DNA of 64,000 bases from Flavobacteriales bacterium. Lineage in GTDB: Bacteria > Bacteroidota > Bacteroidia > Flavobacteriales_E > Vicingaceae. The position numbers and the translations under genes were made by a program. The stretch is from assembly GCA_905339165.1 (NCBI GenBank), contig CAJPFH010000031.1, positions 1-64,000 of the forward strand. The letters are read 5' to 3'. Positions 43,518-51,453 of this stretch are shown one piece after another (position 1 is the first letter of the stretch; each line of letters opens with the position of its first letter). The notes below the pieces were generated by a model that searched no databases, was not told where the DNA came from, and worked only from the letters and a program-made list of their open reading frames with translations.

Positions 43518-43915
43518 AATACAGTTTCCAGTTTGGAGGCAAGCATATTAAAGAAATGGGTAAGAGGCGTTTCTACCATCAGTTTTAGCATAGGGTTTAA
43601 ATGCCCTTCGAATATTAATTGTGCATGAGAGGAATGGTCTGTTTCTTCGGTAATGCAAATATTTAGGGTAAATTTAAATGGCGTTTTTTCGCCCGATTCA
43701 ATTTCTATTTGGTGATTAGGAATTTCACTTTTTTTAACCAAAGAGATATCAGCCATGCCATTAATTCTAAATGAGCAGGTGTTGTCTGTTGTTACTACAT
43801 TTTCAATCTTATCGCTAGGAAGTAAAAGGGCAAAATGGTTCATGTCGGATAAAAAGGTAAAAAGTTCCTTTTGCCCTTTTTTAACATGGGCTTTATTGCT
43901 TTCTATTTTTGTCAT
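43514..43915 (-). CDS. SRPBCC (START-like) family protein
   Basis: A 133-residue protein with the helix-grip fold outline: KGQKELFTFLSDMNHFALLLP, a run of beta-strands (SFRINGMADISLVKK, PFKFTLNICITE, AQLIFEGHLNPMLKLMV) and a long C-terminal helix (PLTHFFNMLASKLETVF). Such proteins bind small hydrophobic ligands; no ligand is predictable. It lies ten bases after pyrE, so the two are probably co-transcribed, an arrangement I recall from other Bacteroidota. Confidence 0.75.
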   Translation of the reverse strand: MTKIESNKAHVKKGQKELFTFLSDMNHFALLLPSDKIENVVTTDNTCSFRINGMADISLVKKSEIPNHQIEIESGEKTPFKFTLNICITEETDHSSHAQLIFEGHLNPMLKLMVETPLTHFFNMLASKLETVF

Positions 43916-43925
43916 AAATTGTAAA

Positions 43926-44567
43926 TTATTTTCCCCAGTCTTGCGGGTTTTCGTTCCACTGTTTTAAAGAATCTCTGTCTTTGTCGTTTATATAACCTGA
44001 ATCTGCCGCTTTTTCAAGCAAGGAGGCATAGTTGCTTAGCGAAAAGTAGGGGCATTTTTCCGATTTAAAATTTTCTTCGGCAATTTTAAATCCATAATCG
44101 AAAATAGAAACCAAGCCTTTCACATCACATCCAATATTTTTTAATGCTTTTACGGCATTTAAACTACTGCCCCCGGTAGAAATCAAATCTTCTATAACCA
44201 CCACAGATTGTCCAGAACTGATATCTCCTTCAATTTGATTTTTTAAACCATGTCCTTTCATTTCCGAACGAACATAAACAAATGGTAAGCCTAAATCCTG
44301 AGCTACCAGCACACCTTGGGCAATGCCTCCGGTGGCTACTCCGGCAATATAATCGGGTTCACTAAAATTTTCTTGTATGGCATTTACCAATTGCTGTCTT
44401 ATGTAGGTTCTTATTTTGGGGTACGATAAGGTTTTTCGATTATCACAATAAATGGGAGAAATCCAACCAGATGCCCATTGAAAGGGGTGATTAGGTTGTA
44501 GTTTTATTGCTTTTATTTGTAAAAGGTGTTCGGCAATTTTTAATGCTGTATCTTTGTTAATTATCAT
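43926..44567 (-). CDS. pyrE: Orotate phosphoribosyltransferase
   Basis: A 213-residue type I phosphoribosyltransferase: WASGWISPIYCDNRKTLSYP (orotate side), VATGGIAQGVLVAQDLGLPF, VYVRSEMKGHGLKNQIEG (Lys of the flexible loop) and the PRPP motif VVVIEDLISTGGSSLNA. It makes OMP from orotate and PRPP in pyrimidine synthesis. A -7-type box (TACATTTG) lies directly upstream at 44572-44579, inside the start region of the divergent NUDIX gene. Confidence 0.95.
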   Translation of the reverse strand: MIINKDTALKIAEHLLQIKAIKLQPNHPFQWASGWISPIYCDNRKTLSYPKIRTYIRQQLVNAIQENFSEPDYIAGVATGGIAQGVLVAQDLGLPFVYVRSEMKGHGLKNQIEGDISSGQSVVVIEDLISTGGSSLNAVKALKNIGCDVKGLVSIFDYGFKIAEENFKSEKCPYFSLSNYASLLEKAADSGYINDKDRDSLKQWNENPQDWGK

Positions 44568-44571
44568 TTCG

Positions 44572-44579
44572 CAAATGTA
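44572..44579 (-). promoter_or_regulatory. Candidate -7 box (TACATTTG) for pyrE
   Basis: The minus strand reads TACATTTG four bases before the pyrE ATG and overlaps the ATG of the divergent NUDIX gene. If used, the pyrE mRNA is practically leaderless. Confidence 0.4.
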
Positions 44580-45186
44580 TAAAGTTTTTGTTAAGGATAA
44601 ACTGCTTTATCTTACATCGAATCCCAATTTTGAGGCAAGTTTGCAAAAAAACACTTTATTTTTAAAATATACTTCTTCTAGCGATTTTAAAATGGGTATT
44701 GATTTGCTTGAACATGACGTATCTTTGGCCGCTTTGGTTGTTTACCATCACGAAATAAATTTTTTGTTGCAGGAACTTTATAAGGTGTATAAGGTAATAC
44801 ATGCAGCCGGAGGGCTTGTAGTAAATGCTCAAGGAAAAGTGTTAATGATTTTCAGGCTTAAAAAATGGGACTTGCCGAAGGGTAAAATGGAAGAAGCAGA
44901 AACCCCGGAAGAAGCTGCGGTAAGAGAAGTAAAGGAAGAAACAGGTATTAGTAGTTTAAAAGTAGAGGAAAAACTGCCCGATAGTTTTTATTTTTACGCT
45001 ACCTCAAAAGGTGAAAGGGTGCTGAAGCATATTTACTGGTTTAAAATGTATTGCGGAAGCGTTGAAAAACTTGTTCCTCAAAAAGAAGAAGGCATTAGTG
45101 ATGTAAAATGGATGGATAAAGCAGAACTTTCGGAGGCCATTAAAAATACCTTTCCTTCGGTAAAAGATTTATTGCTTTCTATTTAG
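44575..45186 (+). CDS. NUDIX hydrolase
   Basis: A 203-residue protein from the ATG at 44575. The C-terminal ~135 residues are a Nudix domain: AAGGLVVNAQGKVLMIFRLKK start, WDLPKGKMEEAETPEEAA and REVKEETGI of the Nudix box, and VLKHIYWFKM. The N-terminal ~65 residues are an unassigned extension with no membrane segment. It hydrolyses a nucleoside diphosphate linked to another moiety; substrate unknown. Its last eight bases overlap the convergent TlpA-like gene. Confidence 0.9.
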   Translation: MYKVFVKDKLLYLTSNPNFEASLQKNTLFLKYTSSSDFKMGIDLLEHDVSLAALVVYHHEINFLLQELYKVYKVIHAAGGLVVNAQGKVLMIFRLKKWDLPKGKMEEAETPEEAAVREVKEETGISSLKVEEKLPDSFYFYATSKGERVLKHIYWFKMYCGSVEKLVPQKEEGISDVKWMDKAELSEAIKNTFPSVKDLLLSI

Positions 45187-46636
45187 TTTTTGAAATGTGG
45201 TAAAGCACTTTTTCTAAACTCTCTTCATTTGGTCGTTCTGCATTTCCTGTTGGTCGGGGAGCCGGAGCTTTATAAATAGTTCCGTCCGGATTTATTAAAA
45301 CATAGGACGGAATGGTTTTAACCATGTAGGCTTCTTTTATTTCATGCGAATTAGGTGAATATAAGAATGTCCACTTGAATGGATATTTGCTTAAAAATCG
45401 ATTCAGTTTTTTAGCATCTCCATCGGTACAAAGGCTTATAAATTCTACTTTTTGGTTGTATTTTTTGTGAATCTGTTCTAAAATGGTCATTTCCTTAATG
45501 CTTGGAATGCTCCAAGTAGCCCAAAATCCAAGGTAAACATATTTGTTTTTAAAAGTGCTGATTTTTACGGGGCGGTTTTCTGTATCGTAAAGGGTAAAAT
45601 CAGGAGCTAAAATTCCAATAGCTAAACTAGGATTTTGTAAGCGGTATTGAACCGTTGTGGCTATATTTCTTATTTCGAGGCAAACGCCTTTTTGTATATA
45701 ATGTTCCAGTAATTTTAAGAGGTATTTTTTGGGGGCATTTTTTTTGTTGTACGTTTCGTTTATTCCTTTTAAAAAGAACAACTCCAGAAGAGTATCGTTG
45801 GCAAAATAAGTGTAGTTTTTAAGGTATGAATTTATTTTTTGAAGAGGTATTTGTTCGTGCAATGCTCCTATTAAAAGAGTGCCTTTTTCTAGACGAATGC
45901 TCTCAAATTTTTCGTTGAACAAATTGTGAAACAAGTTCATGTATTCAGGGTGGTTAAAGAGTACACGAGAGTTTTTCAAATAATTTCTAAAAATGTATTC
46001 TTCGCTGCTGGGGTATTTAATATCGTTTTCTTCTTTTTTTGTTATACCCAGCGATATTTCAATTTGTGCAATAACAAAACTAGCGTAAGCATAAACATAG
46101 TTATTTTCTTTAAACTGTTTTTTTTCTAACTGGTTTTTTTTAAATACTTTCAGGCTTGAAGAAACTTTTTGCTTATCGCGTTTTACAAGATAAATAATAT
46201 TGTTATTCATAAATTCATCATACTCGGAATTAAATTCCATGATAAGCATGTTTAGTTCGTTTTTTTGTGGAAAAGGAAAAGTGAGCGATAGTTTTTTATC
46301 GTACACTTTACTTTTATTTAGTTCTTTGCTAAAACTTAAATGGATATTGTAAACCATGCCCGGTTCAGTATAAAGTGAAACCGACATATCTTCTATTTCC
46401 AATACTATTTTTGTGGTTTCCGATACATTGATGTTGGTCTCAAAAGAATCATCGTTGTTTATTTTTCCTGAGCCCAGTTTTTGCTTGGTAAATGTAATAT
46501 AATCGGAGTATTGGTAGATTGAAAGTTCTTTTTCGGCAAATGTTTTTGCTGTTCCTTTTATTACTACATTTTTAGAAAATGAAAAAAAAGGGAGAGTGCA
46601 AAAAATCAGGGAGCATAAATAGCAAGGAACTTTCAT
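45179..46636 (-). CDS. TlpA/ResA-like thioredoxin-fold protein lacking the active-site cysteines
   Basis: A 485-residue protein with an export signal (residues ~1-21). An N-terminal beta-rich part (DUF4369-like, ~23-115) and helical middle lead to a C-terminal TlpA-type thioredoxin fold (~345-480): LAIGILAPDFTLYDTENRP, then VYLGFWATWSIPSIKEM, EFISLCTDGD and the cis-Pro loop MVKTIPSYVLINPDGTI. In TlpA the active site reads W-C-x-x-C; here it is W-S-I-P-S, so it cannot do dithiol-disulfide exchange at that place. It overlaps coaD by four bases (ATGA). The role is probably structural or binding (inference). Confidence 0.83.
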   Translation of the reverse strand: MKVPCYLCSLIFCTLPFFSFSKNVVIKGTAKTFAEKELSIYQYSDYITFTKQKLGSGKINNDDSFETNINVSETTKIVLEIEDMSVSLYTEPGMVYNIHLSFSKELNKSKVYDKKLSLTFPFPQKNELNMLIMEFNSEYDEFMNNNIIYLVKRDKQKVSSSLKVFKKNQLEKKQFKENNYVYAYASFVIAQIEISLGITKKEENDIKYPSSEEYIFRNYLKNSRVLFNHPEYMNLFHNLFNEKFESIRLEKGTLLIGALHEQIPLQKINSYLKNYTYFANDTLLELFFLKGINETYNKKNAPKKYLLKLLEHYIQKGVCLEIRNIATTVQYRLQNPSLAIGILAPDFTLYDTENRPVKISTFKNKYVYLGFWATWSIPSIKEMTILEQIHKKYNQKVEFISLCTDGDAKKLNRFLSKYPFKWTFLYSPNSHEIKEAYMVKTIPSYVLINPDGTIYKAPAPRPTGNAERPNEESLEKVLYHISKTK

Positions 46637-47097
46637 TGATTTATTTTTACAGCAGTAGGCAGAAATTTAGAGGCATCGCCTCCGTTAATAATTATATCTC
46701 TTACGATGCTAGAACTAATGGAAGCGTATTCTTGCGAGGTGAGTAAGAATACGGTTTCTACACTGGGTTCAAGGCGGTGATTAATGTGGGCTATGGCTCT
46801 TTCAAAGTCAAAATCATTGGTAGTTCTTAACCCTCGAAGAATAAAATGAATATCGTTTTTTTTGCATACATCAACTGTAAGTCCACTGTAATGTACTATT
46901 TCTATTTGTGGGTTATTTTTAAAGCAGTCCTTTATCCATTGTTCTCTTTGGGGTAAAGAGAATAAATAGTTTTTAGAAGAATTAATACCAATCCCAATGA
47001 TGATTTTATCAAAAAGAGGTAATGCTCGTTGAATGATATCGAAGTGTCCGAGTGTAATGGGGTCGAACGAACCTGGAAAAAGGGCATTTTTTTTCAT
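46633..47097 (-). CDS. coaD: Phosphopantetheine adenylyltransferase
   Basis: A 154-residue nucleotidyltransferase: GSFDPITLGHFDII (T/HxGH motif), RGLRTTNDFDFERAIAHIN and YASISSSIVRDI (equivalent of the I-S-S-S-x-V-R motif). It makes dephospho-CoA from 4'-phosphopantetheine and ATP. The length is normal. It follows rsmD by three bases; the rsmD-coaD order is common in bacteria. Confidence 0.96.
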   Translation of the reverse strand: MKKNALFPGSFDPITLGHFDIIQRALPLFDKIIIGIGINSSKNYLFSLPQREQWIKDCFKNNPQIEIVHYSGLTVDVCKKNDIHFILRGLRTTNDFDFERAIAHINHRLEPSVETVFLLTSQEYASISSSIVRDIIINGGDASKFLPTAVKINQ

Positions 47098-47100
47098 GAT

Positions 47101-47637
47101 TTATTGGTTTATGAAAATACTAAACTTTACGCTTCCATAATTTCTTTCTTCTGCGAATTTAGACAAATGCGAGTATTTTTTTTTGGTTGGGTGTTCCATA
47201 ATAAGCCAACCTCCGGGTTCCAGTAAATGGTTTTCGAAAACAAGTTGGTGTACTTCTTCCAATATTTCGGCCACAAAGGGAGGATCGGCAAAAATAATAT
47301 GGTATTTACTTGTTTCTTTTTTAAGGTAACGAAGTACTTCCGATTTTATTATTTTTATGTTTTCGGTTTTTAGTTCGTTTGCAGTTTTTATAATAAATGT
47401 AAGGCACCCGTTATGCATTTCAACGCAGGTTATGTTTTTTGTGCCTCTTGAAAAAAATTCGAAAGTAATATTTCCGGTACCTGCAAATAAATCGAGCACC
47501 TTTGTTTTTTCTAACGTAAAATTATTATGCAGAATATTAAAAATAGATTCTTTTGCAAAATCGGTAGTTGGCCTTGCAGGTAGGTTGTTAGGAGGGTTTA
47601 GTTTTTTACCTCTGTGTTTTCCGGCTATTATTCGCAT
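47101..47637 (-). CDS. rsmD: 16S rRNA (guanine966-N2)-methyltransferase RsmD
   Basis: A 178-residue protein: MRIIAGKHRGKKLNPP start, RPTTDFAKESIFNIL, VLDLFAGTGNITFEFFSRG (SAM site) and IIFADPPFV (N-methyltransferase DPPF motif). It methylates N2 of a guanine in the 30S head. It overlaps the upstream DUF3822 gene by ten bases. Confidence 0.95.
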   Translation of the reverse strand: MRIIAGKHRGKKLNPPNNLPARPTTDFAKESIFNILHNNFTLEKTKVLDLFAGTGNITFEFFSRGTKNITCVEMHNGCLTFIIKTANELKTENIKIIKSEVLRYLKKETSKYHIIFADPPFVAEILEEVHQLVFENHLLEPGGWLIMEHPTKKKYSHLSKFAEERNYGSVKFSIFINQ

Positions 47638-48485
47638 ACCACTAAATTAAACAATAGGTAGTAATAATGGCTTGGTATTTCATTTAATACGTACGAATAG
47701 TTTATCTCCTTAGGTCTTTGAGCTAGCTTTAGATGTTTTATATAAGTATACAAAATGGAATAGTAGTCCGATTTTTTTTCTATTTCTCCTGCCACTATTG
47801 CGTTTATTTCTTTAGGACTAATTTTTAATTGTTCCAATGTAAAAAGAATATAATACGCAATGTCTTCAGGAGTTTTGTATGTAAACGAATTGAATAAAAC
47901 CAGTTGGTGAGAACTAAAAATCAGTAGTTCAAAATGAGAATCTTGTATGTGAATGAGAGCTGATTTTGTTGTAGAATTTGGAAAATTGATGGCAAAACTT
48001 TCTAAGAGTGGGGTAGCAAAATGGTAGGTGCTAACATTTTTAAACAAGTGGCTTACTTCATACATCTCTGAGGGTACAGCGTAAATATTATAGGAGTGTA
48101 GGTGTGTGAGCTTATTAGATAGGGTGGTTGCGTTTTGGGGTAGAGTCGAAAAATTAAATGAGAGAAAAGTATTTATTTTATTGCTTTGGTAAAGGCTCTC
48201 CGGAACTAACGTAGAGTAGGGAGAAGTAAAGGCAATGCGGATTTTGTTGATGGGTATTTGTGAAAGTTTTTGCTGAAACAGATAGTTACATAAATGGTTT
48301 ATCTTGGGCTGTTGTGTAGAGAAAGATTCTAAACAAAGAATTTTTCTTTGAGATTTGTCGAATAGGGCGTAGGTAAGGGAGTGTTCCTGCAATTGCATTA
48401 AAACCTCAAGTCCCGATGCGTTTTGGTTTCGCAGCAACGATTCATCTTGGTAGGAGGCAATAACAGAAATGTCTTGGTACGCCAT
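47628..48485 (-). CDS. DUF3822 family protein
   Basis: A 285-residue protein recognised from memory as DUF3822, which in Bacteroidota is regularly found beside rsmD and coaD. Sequence outline: two similar halves of alternating strands and helices (YALFDKSQRKILCLES, IRIAFTSPYSTLVPESLY; then SALIHIQDSHFELLIFSS, DIAYYILFTLEQLKISPKEI, AIVAGEIEKKS). That plan resembles the actin-like fold of PilM/GspL, but the nucleotide-binding glycines are not evident. There is no signal peptide or membrane span. It lies six bases after the membrane-anchored gene at 48492, so they form an operon with rsmD and coaD. Confidence 0.8.
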   Translation of the reverse strand: MAYQDISVIASYQDESLLRNQNASGLEVLMQLQEHSLTYALFDKSQRKILCLESFSTQQPKINHLCNYLFQQKLSQIPINKIRIAFTSPYSTLVPESLYQSNKINTFLSFNFSTLPQNATTLSNKLTHLHSYNIYAVPSEMYEVSHLFKNVSTYHFATPLLESFAINFPNSTTKSALIHIQDSHFELLIFSSHQLVLFNSFTYKTPEDIAYYILFTLEQLKISPKEINAIVAGEIEKKSDYYSILYTYIKHLKLAQRPKEINYSYVLNEIPSHYYYLLFNLVVCE

Positions 48486-48491
48486 GGGTTG

Positions 48492-49076
48492 CTACTCCCA
48501 GTTACCCGAGGTGGAAGCATCTGTCATAGAACCTACTTTTAGTCCGTCTTCGGGGTCTATGTTCGCAATAGAAAGATCTAAGCCTTTTAAAAAGAATTTG
48601 TGAGGAGCAAATGCTTCAAATACTTTTACTTTAACAGATCCTTTTTCTATTTCACCGGATTGTAATATAAATTTTTCTCCTTCGCTGAAGGGGATAATGG
48701 CTAAGTCATCAAACTGGGTGTAGTGTTTTAAAATAGTGTCTTTAACGGCAATCATTACCGTATCTTTTTTAACGATTCCAAGTTCTACTGCTTTCGCTTC
48801 TGTAAGCGTATCGGGTACGGTTCCTTCTATTTTTACCAAGGGAATAGAATCTTTTAAGAGAAATTGAATGAGTTGTTCAAAGTTTCCGGCAAAAGCACCG
48901 GTTTTATTTCTAAAAGTAATTTGCACAGTGCGTATATCTTTTAATCTTTCTACCACTACGTCTTTACGGGTTTTTACTTCATTATCAAAAGCAATTCGGC
49001 TATGAATACTATTGTAAACGGCATATGCCAATCCTATTACAATTACAGCTAAAGCGATTTGAATTCCTAATTTCAT
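48492..49076 (-). CDS. Single-span membrane protein of unknown function
   Basis: A 194-residue protein with an N-terminal transmembrane helix (residues ~4-22, IQIALAVIVIGLAYAVY), a predicted coiled region (~25-50), then a globular part with alternating strands (VQITFRNKTGAFAGNFEQLI, DTVMIAVKDT, LAIIPFSEGEKFILQ). I do not recognise the family. It is the first gene of an operon with DUF3822, rsmD and coaD. The layout (short cytoplasmic tail, one span, coil, compact domain) recalls PilN/PilO pilus proteins, but this is only shape resemblance. Confidence 0.75.
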   Translation of the reverse strand: MKLGIQIALAVIVIGLAYAVYNSIHSRIAFDNEVKTRKDVVVERLKDIRTVQITFRNKTGAFAGNFEQLIQFLLKDSIPLVKIEGTVPDTLTEAKAVELGIVKKDTVMIAVKDTILKHYTQFDDLAIIPFSEGEKFILQSGEIEKGSVKVKVFEAFAPHKFFLKGLDLSIANIDPEDGLKVGSMTDASTSGNWE

Positions 49077-49212
49077 ATCTGTTATTTTATAAAAAATTAC
49101 TCAATTTGTTTTTGCCATTTTGCACAAAAAAATCAACAGGGTAAAACATTTATGTACAATGATGACAAATTTTGAAGCACAAATCTACCATTTTTTTTAT
49201 GCTCATAAACAC

Positions 49213-49240
49213 TTGCCCCGTTATATTTACTTTATCTTTA
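49213..49240 (+). promoter_or_regulatory. Candidate promoter for the helicase gene
   Basis: TTG (49213-49215), 17 bases, then TATCTTTA (49233-49240), a one-mismatch TAnnTTTG. Spacing and both elements fit the Bacteroidota -33/-7 pattern; the ATG is 20 bases further at 49261. Confidence 0.5.
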
Positions 49241-49260
49241 CGGAAAATTAAGTAAAGTCA

Positions 49261-50691
49261 ATGCAAATAGAAAGGGGAGTGCTGAAAAACGCTATACTTG
49301 AACGCTTTGTTTATGATGCCACAGCCGATCAGATTGAAGCAATTGACCAATTAGACGCCTTTATTTCTTATACAGCCGAAAAAACGGCCTTTTTACTGAA
49401 AGGGTTTGCAGGAACTGGTAAAACATCGTTAATCGGAGCCTTGGTAAAAACATTGCCTTCTCTACCTCTCCAAACCGTGTTGTTGGCTCCTACAGGTAGA
49501 GCGGCTAAGGTGCTTTCCAATTATTCGGGAAAACCGGCATTTACCATTCACAAACAAATATATCGCTTACAAAGTTCGGCCGATGGCTTTATGATGTTTT
49601 TACTACAACAGAATAAATATACCGATACGCTTTTTATTGTAGATGAAGCTTCTATGATTTCAAATTCGCAGGGTTTAGAAAATATGAATTGGGGTAAGGA
49701 ACAAAATCTTCTCGATGATTTAATAAGCTATGTTTACAGCGGAAAAAACTGCAAACTCGTTCTTATTGGCGATACTGCTCAGTTACCTCCGGTAGGGGCA
49801 GCCTATAGCCCTGCATTAGATGCAGACTTATTGAGGTCTTCGTATTATTTTACACTCTTTACTACCGAAATGAAAGAGGTAGTTCGCCAACCCGATGCCT
49901 CGGATATTTTGTTAAACGCAACTGCTATCCGCGAAAGTTTATTGAGCGAAAAAAAACAGGCTTTTCGGTTTAAACAAACTAAAAAAAACGAGGTGGTGAG
50001 GGTAGAGGGACATGAATTAGAAGAATTATTAAACGATGCTTACCAAAAGTACGGGGCAGAAGAAGTAATGGTAGTTTGCCGCAGTAACCAACGGGCAAAT
50101 TTATTTAATGCACAAATACGGGTGCGTATTAAATGGCTCGATGAAGAAATTGCTGCAGGCGATTACATTATGGTGGTAAAAAACAATTATTTTTGGTTAG
50201 CCGATGATTCAAAAGCAGGATTTATTGCCAATGGAGATATTTTGGAAATATTAAAAGTTAAACGAATAGAAGAACAATACCATTTTAGATTTGCAGATTG
50301 TACGGTTCGTTTAATTGATTACCCTAATGAACCCGATTTAGAGGTAAAAATTCTACTCAATACCATTATGAATAAAACTCCTGCATTAAGCAAAGAACAG
50401 TCGGGGGCATTATATTCAGTTATACTAGAAGATTATGCCGATATTCCTGAAAAGAAAAAAAAACGGGGAGAAATTCGTAAAAACCCTTACTATAATGCGT
50501 TGCAGGTAAAATTTGCATATGCCATTACCTGCCATAAATCACAAGGGGGGCAATGGAAAGTAGTTTTTGTTGACCAAGGGTATCTTGCCGAAGATAGAGT
50601 AGACAAGGAATACTATCGTTGGCTATATACGGCTTTAACGCGTGCGAGCGAAAAGGTATATTTGGTGGGTTTTAACGATTCGTTTTTTTAA
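49261..50691 (+). CDS. RecD-like / UvrD-type DNA helicase
   Basis: A 476-residue superfamily 1 helicase: KGFAGTGKTSLIGALVKTL (Walker A, ~residues 47-60), VLLAPTGRAAKVLS, LFIVDEASMISN (Walker B), LIGDTAQLPPVGAAYSPAL (motif III), and at the C-terminus AYAITCHKSQGGQWKVVFVD and YRWLYTALTRASEKVYLVG (motifs V-VI). It resembles the stand-alone RecD2/AAA_30 proteins; no RecB or RecC is nearby. It is shorter than typical RecD2 (about 700+), lacking the extra N-terminal domain. A repair role is likely. It converges on the Rrf2 gene. Confidence 0.9.
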   Translation: MQIERGVLKNAILERFVYDATADQIEAIDQLDAFISYTAEKTAFLLKGFAGTGKTSLIGALVKTLPSLPLQTVLLAPTGRAAKVLSNYSGKPAFTIHKQIYRLQSSADGFMMFLLQQNKYTDTLFIVDEASMISNSQGLENMNWGKEQNLLDDLISYVYSGKNCKLVLIGDTAQLPPVGAAYSPALDADLLRSSYYFTLFTTEMKEVVRQPDASDILLNATAIRESLLSEKKQAFRFKQTKKNEVVRVEGHELEELLNDAYQKYGAEEVMVVCRSNQRANLFNAQIRVRIKWLDEEIAAGDYIMVVKNNYFWLADDSKAGFIANGDILEILKVKRIEEQYHFRFADCTVRLIDYPNEPDLEVKILLNTIMNKTPALSKEQSGALYSVILEDYADIPEKKKKRGEIRKNPYYNALQVKFAYAITCHKSQGGQWKVVFVDQGYLAEDRVDKEYYRWLYTALTRASEKVYLVGFNDSFF

Positions 50692-50694
50692 TTG

Positions 50695-51126
50695 CTATCT
50701 AACCAGAAAAAAATCTTTGTTTATAATTTCTTCCGAAAGTTCCTTTATGGTTTTGGTGCTGAATAACTGAAACAGATTATTGCGGGCTATTTTAAATGTG
50801 CCGTGTACAGGGCATGGTTTTTCTTCCGAACATTCCGAAAGCCCTAATCCGCAGGAGTGGAAGAAGGCCATATCGTCCATGGCATTAATAATTTGAATGA
50901 GGGGAAGTCGTAAATTTTTTTCAGACAGAAAGAAACCGCCTCTAGGCCCTTTTACCGATGAAACAATATTTTTTTTTGCAAGTTCTTGTAGTATTTTATT
51001 AGTAAAAGCCGAAGGAATTTTTAATTCATCTGAAATTTCTTTACCTCCTTTTATCTCCTGGTTTTTTGCTTGCACCGAAAGATAAAGAACAGCTCTGAGG
51101 GCATATTTTGTTTTTTGTGATAACAT
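50695..51126 (-). CDS. Rrf2-family transcriptional regulator (IscR/NsrR-like)
   Basis: A 143-residue winged-helix regulator: TKYALRAVLYLSVQ and IPSAFTNKILQELAKK (DNA-binding), KGPRGGFFLSEK (wing). Three cysteines (Cys92, Cys99, Cys105; spacing x6 and x5) in the C-terminal segment are positioned like the Fe-S ligands of IscR and NsrR, so it probably senses Fe-S state or nitric oxide. It is the last gene of a seven-gene operon with NO- and Fe-S-related proteins, and may regulate it (inference). Confidence 0.9.
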   Translation of the reverse strand: MLSQKTKYALRAVLYLSVQAKNQEIKGGKEISDELKIPSAFTNKILQELAKKNIVSSVKGPRGGFFLSEKNLRLPLIQIINAMDDMAFFHSCGLGLSECSEEKPCPVHGTFKIARNNLFQLFSTKTIKELSEEIINKDFFLVR

Positions 51127-51135
51127 GGTTTGTTG

Positions 51136-51453
51136 TTAAATAGAACCTAATGCTTTTTTTCCTGCTTCGCTTAGCATTTCTTTGTTCCATGCAGGTTCCC
51201 ATACTAAAAGTATTTCTACTTTAAAGTTTCTGAAATGGTTTTCAATGAGTTGTTTTGCATCTTCTATTATTACATCGCCCATGGGGCAGCCCGGAGAGGT
51301 AAGGGTAATTTCTACTTCAATTTTTTCTTCAGCAGGTTTGTGCCGAATATCGTACACCAAACCAAGGTCTATAATATTTATCATTAGTTCGGGGTCTATT
51401 ACCCCTTTTAAAAGTTCAAAAATATTTTGTTCTTCATTAGTTCGTTTTCTCAT
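51136..51453 (-). CDS. SufT/MIP18-type (DUF59) Fe-S maturation protein
   Basis: A 105-residue protein of the DUF59/PaaD family: LKGVIDPELMINIIDLGLVYD, then ITLTSPGCPMGDVIIEDA with the conserved Cys, and VWEPAWNKEMLSEAGKKAL. Members help mature Fe-S proteins or ring hydroxylases. The C-terminal W-x-P-x-W form is that of SufT. It overlaps the upstream membrane gene by 17 bases and precedes the Rrf2 gene by nine. A Fe-S role matches the neighbouring repair genes. Confidence 0.88.
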   Translation of the reverse strand: MRKRTNEEQNIFELLKGVIDPELMINIIDLGLVYDIRHKPAEEKIEVEITLTSPGCPMGDVIIEDAKQLIENHFRNFKVEILLVWEPAWNKEMLSEAGKKALGSI

